Source: Terramyces sp. JEL0728 (taxonomy: Eukaryota; Chytridiomycota; Chytridiomycetes; Rhizophydiales; Terramycetaceae). From it: 26,006 nt of DNA. The stretch is taken from positions 1 to 26,006 of the forward strand of contig JADIIU010000161.1 in the NCBI GenBank assembly GCA_027603945.1, written 5' to 3'. Made by a program: the position numbers and the translations under genes. Shown piece by piece: positions 18,490 to 25,945 of the stretch (positions within the stretch are counted from its first letter, which is position 1; each line of letters opens with the position of its first letter). The notes under the pieces were generated by a model, which was not told the origin of the DNA, did not search any database, and saw only the letters and a list, made by a program, of their open reading frames with translations.

Positions 18490-19330
18490 TCAAACGCGAG
18501 ACAGTACTGATTCGTATGTAGGAACCATATACTTGATGTTTATGAAAGCATCTTCACCGCCAGTCAACTCAAATTTCTCCAAAGTCTCTTGAATTAAATC
18601 TCCAATGTTTTCACGTTTTTGTTGAGAATAGTAAATGCCATCACCAAGATTTACTTTGTTAGCAAGCAGGTACCATTTTTGTTTTTAAAAAGATTAAAAA
18701 TTGGAAGGATTTGGCGATAATAAGGGACCAAAGCTTCTCCAACCATATCTGCGGATTCTACTAAATGCTGCAATACTTTGAGGGTAGTCGTGATGACATG
18801 GATATTACGTGTATTGAGGGCTTCTAAAGTAAGACAATGGTTACTCTTGATTGGGATAATAAGCTGCGGGACCACAGGCAATATCTTGCTGCCGCCTTTG
18901 TCCAAGAGGTCGTGAATACCCTGCCTTGCCAAGAAAGCGTAAGGCTCTTCAGTTTCACAAAGCCCAGAAAAGAATAGCGGTAGGTAGTGATGGTAGTCTA
19001 GCTTTTCAATATCTACCTGGCGTTAAGCGGCCATTACCTTCCAGTTAATCTTGTTTCCTTTTGCATCGTGATTTACAGAGATTGGAAAGTCTCCTCTATC
19101 ATATAACTTTCTAAAACCTAATAATTATGCTGCATCTACTAGTTTTTTCTTTGCTATCTCCGAAAATATTATCCTCTACTGTTAGACGTGATTTTACTTG
19201 CTACCGGCGCTGTTTTTCTTGGAGCAAACGCTCCCGCTTTAGGAGGATGGGATCCAGGGGCTGCAAAATAGCCTCCTGCTCCTGCTATTGTCAACTTTTC
19301 GCTGTTGTTATGTAACACTTTGTGGGACAT
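18490..19330 (-). CDS. PACRG: Parkin co-regulated gene product, axonemal inner-junction protein
   Basis: PACRG joins the A and B tubules of flagellar doublet microtubules at the inner junction. Six exons (19330-19198, 19175-19140, 19117-19038, 19016-18845, 18823-18674, 18653-18490) give 244 aa. The match to human PACRG runs from [15 protein letters not shown] through [106 protein letters not shown] to [12 protein letters not shown] at the end. Introns are 22, 22, 21, 21 and 20 nt. The 21-nt intron at 18824-18844 has no in-frame stop, so an unspliced reading adds seven foreign residues. The N-terminus is variable in the family. I chose the ATG at 19330; upstream in-frame ATGs at 19354 and 19393 exist. 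Rab5 starts 153 bp away in the divergent direction. Confidence 0.93.
18824..18844 (-). other. Stop-free in-frame 21-nt intron in PACRG
   Basis: On the minus strand this begins GTAACC and ends CTTACTTTAG. It is 21 nt with no stop in the coding frame, so ORF callers read straight through it. Removing it turns [14 protein letters not shown] into PIKKALN, which lines up with human PIKNALN without a gap. Confidence 0.8.
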
Positions 19331-19482
19331 TGTAGCAAAATTAGAAAAAAGCATAATGACATGCTTGCGGTATACGTCATCCAAAATCGCCATTATACGA
19401 GCGCTATAATGCAGAAGCCAGGCGTACAGGTGAAAATTCTAATGCAAGTTTGAGTTTGTGTTCCCGCCACTTTTTCCAAAAC

Positions 19483-20216
19483 ATGTCGAATCGACCATCT
19501 TCAAGAGCTTCCACAGAACAAAACGGGCCTAGCTCCGCGGGAGGAGCTGCAACCATCAAACCAGTACAGGTTAAACTAGTGTTGCTTGGAGAAGCAGCGG
19601 TGGGAAAATCTTCTATCGTTTTACGATTTGTAAATGGCGAGTTCCAAGACAATAAGGAACCAACTATTGGAGCAGCTTTTCTCACACAAAAATGTAAACT
19701 TGATGACAAAATAATCAAGTTTGAAATCTGGGATACAGCCGGCCAAGAAAGATTCCACTCTCTTGCTCCTATGTATTACCGCAATGCTCAAGCCGCTGTT
19801 GTAGTGTACGACATTACAAAATCAGTAAGGATAGTGTTTAACCGAAGGCTTCCTTGGAGAAAGCTAAAGCTTGGGTAAAGGAGCTTCAAAGACAAGCAAA
19901 TCCAAATATTGTTATTGCCCTTGTCGGAAACAAGCTGGATTTACAGGTCAACCGAGAAGTGTCTTCAGAAGAAGCCGAAGAATATGCAAAAGAGTCTGGA
20001 CTATTATTCATGGAAGCTTCTGCCAAAACAGGAGAATTGGTTGGCGAAATTTTCACTGAAATTGGTACTTGAAATTAAACCGTAGCAAAGAAAATCCCTC
20101 TAGAAAACCTGGCTCAAAGCAGATCTCGAACTGGACTGAACAACCAAGGTGCAAACGGAAGAGTAGACTTGAATACTGGACCAACAGAAGCACAGCCAGG
20201 CAATTGCGCCTGTTAA
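19483..20216 (+). CDS. RAB5: Rab5/Ypt51-type small GTPase
   Basis: Early-endosome Rab GTPase. Three exons (19483-19824, 19848-20064, 20086-20216) give 229 aa. The P-loop GEAAVGKSS is at residues 36-44. The switch I region [11 protein letters not shown] is typical of Rab5. [18 protein letters not shown] covers switch II, and NKLD and EASAKT form the guanine-binding motifs. The C-terminus is CAC after a hydrophilic tail, a double-Cys prenylation signal. Introns are 23 nt (GTAAGG...) and 21 nt (GTACTT...), both with TTTAAC or TTAAAC near the AG. An upstream in-frame ATG at 19450 would add 11 residues, but the 19483 start matches family length better. No AATAAA was seen; GGATAAATAA downstream may serve. 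The convergent P450 stop is 47 bp away. Confidence 0.93.
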
Positions 20217-20263
20217 TTTCTTTTTGTGGATAAATAAGTAACAGTTTAATTTTTAAATTTTGT

Positions 20264-21854
20264 TTATAAAGCTTTGGGGATGAGCTTAACTGAAACCTTT
20301 TCCGTAGGTTTAGACAAGCCCAACAGCATACTTGTCAACTGATAATCTGGCTTGGCAAACTCCAAGTCATACTTGCACAAAATGATAGCAGAAAGCATCT
20401 TGATTTGCAGACTGGCAAATCGCATTCCAGTACATACGTGTTTTCCTGACGTTATTCCAGTTATTACCTAAGCCAAACCCGGAAAACATATGTGGAGCTT
20501 TTCCACCGCCAACGCATTTGCCATTTTCATCCAAGAATCTGCTTGGCGTAAATTCATATGGATCTGGATTGATATGGTCATCAAAGTGTACCAACCCTTG
20601 CATATTCAAAACAAGCGAGTCATTTGGAATAATTCGGTTTTCATCGACTGCAATTTCTTTGGTGGATTTTCTAAAGGTCCAACCAGTAGATCCTATGCGT
20701 ACGGTTTCCAAAAGACAAGCATCCAACAAGTCCAAATTTTCAACTAGTTCAGATGGAATACTATCGCACTTGCTTCCAGGTTCAATCAAATCCTTTTCTT
20801 TAAGGAACTGAACTAACGGTTGCAATGATTCCTCGACCCTTTTCTTGATTTCTGGATGGGCATTCAAATGAATCAGCAAGGTAACGGTGGCAATGTACTG
20901 ATTGAGTACAGCAGCATCGACTAGCGCAGCAGTAGTGGATACAGCATTACTGATTTGGATTGACTGAGTTGCAGGATCGTAAGCCTCGCGAATAATACAT
21001 GAAACCAAATCTTGCCCATCTCTATCTTTCTTGGTAGTCATCGCATCCAACTCTTCTTTGTGAGCAGTGACATAGTTGATGATAACTTCCTCCAATGTAG
21101 ATGTGAATTTATGGTAGATGCGTTCCCTTTCATTTACAAGAGATGGCAAGTTCGGGAAAGCCATGTGCCAAGGGTTATTGTTCATCATTGATTCAATATC
21201 AGCTTCTCGGACACCTTCGATCAATCTCTGTTGTTGTTCTGGTGTAGCGCAATATTCGGTGAATGTTCTGACAGCCATAGTCGACACGGTGTTGTAGTTG
21301 AATTCGAGCATGTTGTCAATGGTAGTTTGTTTGGCAAGCTTTTCAGTGATGGTTGGTAGCAAGATTCTTCCGGCCCATTCAGACAGTTTGCTTGGCTTGA
21401 GCAGTCTAGTGAGAACCGAAACGGATTCGATCACCTTGACTGGTTTCTCTTTAAACACCTTTGATCTGATATTTCCCAGCAACCATTCGTAGCCCTTTTC
21501 CAAACTAAGCCCAGAATTGGAATAGAAAAGTTTGTTTCCATCAGCATTCTTCAAAATATATCCGCTAAAGAGCGGGAAACAAGTCAACTTGACGAGAGTT
21601 TCATCCATATACTGTGGTTCCAACAGCTTTTTGGCCAATGCGGTTTTTAGATCTGGATGTTTTCCCATATTGTACATCACAGACCAGAGATTCAGAGTTG
21701 GAATAGAGTTTGATCTTTTGGTTTTAAGAACCACGAATAATCCAACCAGTACAGCACCAAGCGCGGCAGTTACCTTGTGTTCTGCTGTCAATTGTAGCAG
21801 TTCCTTGATTCCATGTTTGGCGTTTTGGGCGATATTGTTCCAGATCTCTTCCAT
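20264..21854 (-). CDS. Cytochrome P450, CYP7/CYP8-like
   Basis: Membrane-bound heme-thiolate protein of 522 aa in two exons (21854-20468 and 20445-20264), joined across a 22-nt intron that falls inside the heme motif. An N-terminal anchor lies near residues 28-45 (VTAALGAVLVGLFVVLK). The ExxR pair is in LETVR. The heme-binding loop FSGFGLGKHVCTGMRFA, with Cys about 467, appears only after splicing. The I-helix lacks the usual A-G-x-D/E-T-T: AAVLNQYIATVTLLIHLNAHPE stands in its place, with Asn where the catalytic Thr normally is, as in CYP7 and CYP8 enzymes (sterol 7-alpha-hydroxylases, prostacyclin synthase). Substrate is unknown, and a non-monooxygenase reaction is possible. Single ATG at 21854. 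Confidence 0.88.
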
Positions 21855-22032
21855 GATTTTTCAAAAAAGTTGGCTGGTGGCTGTGAAATTAGACGGTAAT
21901 TTAGCATAAAATCGATTAGTAACAAGTACGCAGGGTTCCTATCTGGATATTGGAAACCCATCGAATTGTACGAAGCGGTTCTCGATTGATGTCTTCCGCA
22001 TGTTTCCACCGGCACTTTGCTTGTGTTTATTA

Positions 22033-22346
22033 TCAGCATCGCGAAAGTTCAACCACAAATGCTACAGGTTACAGAAGTTTCAAAAGAGACAACTGACGTC
22101 CATAAGCAAATGTGCAATCTCTAGTGCATGCTGGGTCGTATCTTTTAATAGTGCTGTGCGTGTCGCAACTTGGATAGGATGCTGATCGTTCTGCTGCAGC
22201 CAATACAATTTGCATACGTATTGATCTGCGCGTTCACGGCAATCCAATAACAGTGCTCTATATTGCACAATCAGAAAACTACACTCCATGAAATAACCAG
22301 ATTTAGAATGCTTATTTCTCAATCTTTCACGCTGCACCAAAGGCAT
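22033..22346 (-). CDS. Small protein of unknown function
   Basis: An ATG at 22346 opens a minus-strand frame rich in charged and Leu residues (MPLVQRERLRNKHSKSGYFM, later LLLDCRERADQYVC and DTTQHALEIAHLLMD). The frame hits TGA after about 88 codons. A 29-nt intron (22090-22062, GTCTCT...TGTAACCTGTAG) leads to a short exon ending TGC TGA at 22033, followed at once by TAATAAA. That yields 94 aa, probably mostly helical with three Cys. A 32-nt donor choice is equally possible. Supporting evidence is the good branch and acceptor, the poly(A) signal at the stop as in neighbours, and position just upstream of the P450 on the same strand. No family was recognised. Confidence 0.45.
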
Positions 22347-22411
22347 ATTCGGACATTCTCCTGTATTTTCGGACAAGAACTGTGGCGTAGCAAAGAGATG
22401 TATGACGCGAA

Positions 22412-22418
22412 TGACTCA
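22412..22418 (+). promoter_or_regulatory. Candidate GCN4-type site upstream of bZIP gene 1
   Basis: GAATGACTCACC contains ATGACTCA, the GCN4 recognition core plus flank. It lies about 150 bp before the open frame of a gene encoding a GCN4-like bZIP protein, so autoregulation is plausible. It also overlaps the upstream ATGs at 22402 and 22411. Confidence 0.4.
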
Positions 22419-22467
22419 CCACGAAAATAAAAGGAGAGAAAAAACCACTTTTGCACTTTCCATCTGG

Positions 22468-22493
22468 AGTTTCTTTCATTCCCAAAAGAAACT
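22468..22493 (+). other. Leader hairpin of bZIP gene 1
   Basis: AGTTTCTTT (22468-22476) pairs perfectly with AAAGAAACT (22485-22493), a 9-bp stem with the 8-nt loop CATTCCCA. A near-identical stem occurs at the start of bZIP gene 2. Confidence 0.55.
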
Positions 22494-22564
22494 TTTAATT
22501 AGTTGCAAGAATCTGAATATCTTTCGACTAAGAACTTAAGCGCCGTACTACGCTCCCTCCTTAA

Positions 22565-23206
22565 CAACTAGCAGAACTCTCTTCCAAGGAAGGCCAAAAA
22601 TTAACACGTATCACTCTCAAGATAGCCAATTTGTCTCCTCAAGCAAAATTAGAATGTCAGAACTTGCCTTTTCCAACTCCACCTACACACATTCAGGATT
22701 CGTACAACGTCCCACCAGACATCCCGACAGATAATCATCTATTGTCGTTTGAAGACTTTTTTGCAGATCCATTTACAACAAACACCTATTCACTTGACGA
22801 TTTCCTTAATGAAAACCCATTAACTGCCGACAATATATTCGCCTTCTCTCCTTCCACCCTTGTAGAATCTCCTTTGCAGTCCATCAGCACTCCAGCTCCG
22901 TCCACTGTAAATACTCCCCTACAAAAGCCTAGAAAGAGAAAACTCGCAGCAGTACAAAAGAAACGCAAAGAACAAATCCTCAATCATGAGCAATTACTTG
23001 CCGATATCGAGGAGAAAAGAAAAAGAAACACTGAAAGCGCTCGCAGATCGCGCGAAAGAAAAACTTTGAGAGTGTCAGAATTAGAACGCCAACTTGCAGC
23101 GTCAGAAAATCAAAGAAAGATAATCCAGCAGCAGCTAAATCAATTGATTGCTGAAAAACAATCTTGGCAATTGAAGAGGGCAGTGTCCTCTGCCAAACTA
23201 GTCTAA
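22565..23206 (+). CDS. GCN4-like bZIP transcription factor 1, start codon unclear
   Basis: Nuclear DNA-binding activator of the GCN4/CPC-1 type. The frame is open from 22565. The protein-like part has a proline-rich start (NLPFPTPPTH), acidic/aromatic activation motifs (LLSFEDFFADPF, YSLDDFLNENP), basic clusters (KPRKRKLAAVQKKRK), then the basic region EKRKRNTESARRSRERKTLR (GCN4: KRARNTEAARRSRARKLQR). A leucine zipper from SELERQLAASE follows. No ATG occurs in this frame anywhere in the gene, so the first codon is unresolved: a near-cognate start such as TTG at 22631, or splicing from an upstream exon. A 70-nt intron (22502-22571) could join the ATG frame at 22402, but it is far longer than any other here. 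An out-of-frame ATG at 22654 overlaps the coding frame. AATAAA lies at 23229-23234. Confidence 0.75.
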   Translation, partial: QLAELSSKEGQKLTRITLKIANLSPQAKLECQNLPFPTPPTHIQDSYNVPPDIPTDNHLLSFEDFFADPFTTNTYSLDDFLNENPLTADNIFAFSPSTLVESPLQSISTPAPSTVNTPLQKPRKRKLAAVQKKRKEQILNHEQLLADIEEKRKRNTESARRSRERKTLRVSELERQLAASENQRKIIQQQLNQLIAEKQSWQLKRAVSSAKLV

Positions 23207-23331
23207 TTTTATTAATAGGAAATTTAAAAATAAAAAGATTTGATTGAACGCGTCTTTATTGCAAGTTGCACTCCGAACAGCCGCAACTTTGTACCGCATT
23301 TTGTACCGCAGATCAATTAAAAAATCTTTAC

Positions 23332-24909
23332 ATGAGAGATAAATCATCAGGCACGCTCTCAATCAAAAAATCAAATCTCTTGTCAACACCACTATGGATT
23401 ATTCCCGTCGTTTTTCTTTTAATTATATTTACTGGACAAACTGACCTGGTGCTCAAGAAAACAACCCCAGTGCCTTCAACTGAAAACGTCATCCACCACT
23501 TGAAGAATTTGGAAAAGCTAGCCGGGAAACATGATAATTCTCGATCAGTTGCAAATGGACATGCTGCTTCGGTAGACTATGTTGTAGCTGCACTTGCACA
23601 ATTGAACGAAACATTCACTTACCATATCCAGGAAGTTTCAATCAATGTCCAAGTCGATAGCGAACCACCTTTGTTCCTGATTAAAACCTCCAAAACCGGA
23701 AATATCACATTTGAACCAAGAATAGATGTTGCTACTTACCCTGGTTCAGGTTCAGTCATATTGGATAAAGTAGCTGTGAAATTCATCAGTGGTTGTAGTG
23801 TGAATCAAAAATTTCAAAAGGACTGGATTGCTGCTATTGATACATCTCTATCACTCCCGTGCTCTGTCTGTCAAAGACTTATTGAATCAATTGATGCAGG
23901 TGCTAGAGGCGTTGTTTTGTTCAACAAACCTGGTAATACCAAAGGTTACCCTCATGCGCTACCTCCACAACCTGGTCGGTGTGGTAGAGACCCTGAAAAC
24001 CATGCCAAGATTCAAAAGATTGGTGCTGTTCAGTTATCAGACTATGCAGCATTCCAATTCCTGTCACAGTATGCTAGTTACCCTGATACTAAAGCAAGCT
24101 TGACTGTTCAGAGCGTGTACCGCGAATTCATTTCTAAAAACGTGATTGCAGACTCTATTCAAGGCAACCCAGACTCTGTTGTTGTATTTGGATCGCATCT
24201 GGATTCTGTCCCAGCGGGGCCTGGTGTTAATGATGATGGCTCTGGAGCAATGGCTACATTGGAGCTTGCAAACTACTTTCACCAATACCTAGCAAAGAAG
24301 ACAGTTCAAAAATTAAGGTACTCTATGCTTGATGTAGATTTACTTGGTGGACCGGTGAAGAAATCGGATTATTGGGATCTGTTCATTATGTTAACGACTT
24401 GAAACAGCACAATCCCTCTGAATTATCAAATATTGTACTTAATATCGATACAGATATGATAGCTTCACCAAACTATGTAAGAGGGGTTTGGTCAGGAAAC
24501 AACTTGAAAGAACCAGCCTTGTACCAAAAATGCAAGAGTATCCACATGCTATTCAAAGACTACTTTTCGGCAAAAGGTCTCCCAATCGTAGAATTTGAAT
24601 TCAATGGTAGATCTGATTTCCAACCATTTTTGGATGCAGGTATTCCAGCTGGAGGTGTTATCACTGGCGAAGATGAGATTAAGACTGTCGAACAGGCTCA
24701 GCTATTCGGAGGTGTTAGTGGAATGGTACTTGATCGTAAGCTATTGATTAACTGAAGCATGTTATCATCAGGATTGCGATCGCGTTGAAAGTATTCTTGG
24801 TAGTGGAGTAACAATAATGGAACAAAACATGGGGGCTTTGGGGCATGCGTTGGACACTTATGCTTTGGCTGCTGATATCAAACAGTTGCTGTCGCCAATT
24901 GATGAATAA
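23332..24909 (+). CDS. M28 family zinc aminopeptidase, aminopeptidase Y-like
   Basis: Co-catalytic zinc exopeptidase, probably vacuolar or extracytoplasmic. Three exons (23332-24317, 24338-24735, 24758-24909) give 511 aa. A type II signal anchor covers residues about 18-36 (STPLWIIPVVFLLIIFTG). A PA domain insert lies roughly at 110-270, with GARGVVLFNKPG and GAVQLS. Metal ligands and catalytic residues are all present: His in GSHLDSV, Asp in NDDGSG, the Glu pair in WTGEEIGLLGS (formed by splicing), Asp in NIDTDMIASPN, and His in PCYHQDCD (formed by splicing). Introns are 20 and 22 nt. The frame extends upstream to 23266 but has no ATG there, so the start is 23332. The stop TAA lies inside AATAAA (24905-24910). 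Possible N-glycosylation sites are NETF and NITF. Confidence 0.92.
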
Positions 24910-25017
24910 AAGATTCTGAATCCATTTCAAACCTTTTAGGATATCCAAACCGTAATCTCAATTGTTTCAAAGGCAGAGAGTTAATTGATTATAGTTTTAT
25001 TTATAAAAATCAAAACA

Positions 25018-25926
25018 TTAGGCGGTAGTAGCTTCGGCTGGCTTTTGAGTATCTTGCTTTTGTTTCCATACAAGCTTTTCTTGCTTCAAAGCTTCAACTT
25101 GAGCCGCCATTTCCTTGCACATTCTTTCTGATTCTGCCAAGCGGCGTTCGAGTTCTTGAACTCTTTCAAACTTTTTGGCTCTGGAACGTCTGGCGGATTC
25201 TGTATTGCGGCGCTTCTTTTCTTCTTTGGCGGCATCTTCGTCTGCTTTGCGCTTGTTGTCCGGAAGAGCGGCCATAGTAGTAGCTAGAGTAAATGCCGGT
25301 GCAATTGGCTGGAACATTGGAGTCATGCTCAACAGCTGAGCTTGCGGTGTCATCATTGGCATTTGTGGTGTCATCATTGGCAGTTGCGGAGTCATCATCT
25401 GCGGAGCCATCATATTGGAATATTGAGAGAGCGTTCGAGTCATGTCGAGTCCAGAAAAGTCTGCATTAAAGGCAGACATGTTGCTGGCGGTTGGCGCCAT
25501 TGGAACTGGTTCCAAAGGCAGAGAAGTTTCGTTGAGGAAATCATCAAAAGAATAGTCGGTAGGTAGATCAGTTGGTTGGTTAATAAATTGGTCAAATAAG
25601 TTAGAGGTTGAGGCACCGCCCAAGCCAGCCAAATTATCTGTTTGGAAGCCGCTCAGCGTCGGCGAAAAAACGTTCGTTTGAGTTGGAAGTGCGTTGCATG
25701 TTGTTTCTTGTTGAGGAGTCAAGGCGAATAATTGTTCGATAGTAAATGTAGTTTGTTCTTTCAGAGTCTGTTCCAAAAGAGTTTCAGGGAAATTAGAGTT
25801 GTGCGACAAAACTAAACTTTGGTTGGTAGAAATTGGTGAGTTTCGCTCTGGAGAGAGTATAGTCTTCGTAGTAGTCTGAGAGGTAGTCGCAAGTAGTTTG
25901 ATTCTAGCTGGCAACAAATAAGTTTC
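25018..25926 (-). CDS. GCN4-like bZIP transcription factor 2, start codon unclear
   Basis: Paralogue of bZIP 1, about 300 aa. It has a Ser/Thr-rich N-terminus, FTIEQLFALTP, the shared acidic motif YSFDDFLNETSL, a Met/Pro/Gln repeat section, the basic region EKKRRNTESARRSRAKKFER and a zipper starting QELERRLAESE. The frame opens at 25926, just after an in-frame TAA inside a hairpin. The first in-frame ATG comes only about 140 codons later, which would discard the conserved activation motif. No ATG exists on the minus strand between 25927 and the window end, so the true start is either a near-cognate codon (two TTGs at 25917-25912) or an exon outside the window. AATAAA lies 3' of the stop, near 24999. 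Confidence 0.75.
   Translation of the reverse strand, partial: ETYLLPARIKLLATTSQTTTKTILSPERNSPISTNQSLVLSHNSNFPETLLEQTLKEQTTFTIEQLFALTPQQETTCNALPTQTNVFSPTLSGFQTDNLAGLGGASTSNLFDQFINQPTDLPTDYSFDDFLNETSLPLEPVPMAPTASNMSAFNADFSGLDMTRTLSQYSNMMAPQMMTPQLPMMTPQMPMMTPQAQLLSMTPMFQPIAPAFTLATTMAALPDNKRKADEDAAKEEKKRRNTESARRSRAKKFERVQELERRLAESERMCKEMAAQVEALKQEKLVWKQKQDTQKPAEATTA
25342..25404 (-). repeat. Three 21-bp tandem repeats inside bZIP gene 2
   Basis: Three head-to-tail copies of a 21-bp unit (25342-25362, 25363-25383, 25384-25404; the last is diverged) encode a seven-residue Met/Pro/Gln/Thr repeat built on PMMTPQ. In-frame expansion of a low-complexity activation segment is the likely origin. Confidence 0.75.
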
Positions 25927-25945
25927 TTAACGGACTAAAGAAACT
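25921..25945 (-). other. Leader hairpin of bZIP gene 2
   Basis: AGTTTCTT (25921-25928) pairs perfectly with AAGAAACT (25938-25945), an 8-bp stem with a 9-nt loop. On the coding strand it reads AGTTTCTT-TAGTCCGTT-AAGAAACT and contains the in-frame TAA that bounds the bZIP frame. The stem is the same sequence as in the bZIP 1 leader. Confidence 0.55.

Larger units (their letters stand above)
22347..22564. promoter_or_regulatory. Leader/promoter region of bZIP gene 1
   Basis: This 218-bp stretch lies between the start of the small minus-strand gene and the open frame of bZIP 1. It holds a TGACTCA site (22412-22418), two upstream ATG frames (22398, 10 codons; 22402, 45 codons ending TAA at 22537), a perfect 9-bp stem hairpin (22468-22493), and the last in-frame stop before the bZIP coding frame (TAA at 22562). 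Confidence 0.45.

Noticed and set aside
21788..22039. 83-codon minus-strand frame upstream of the P450
   Set aside because: It overlaps the P450 start and the tail of the small gene, with no homology recognised.
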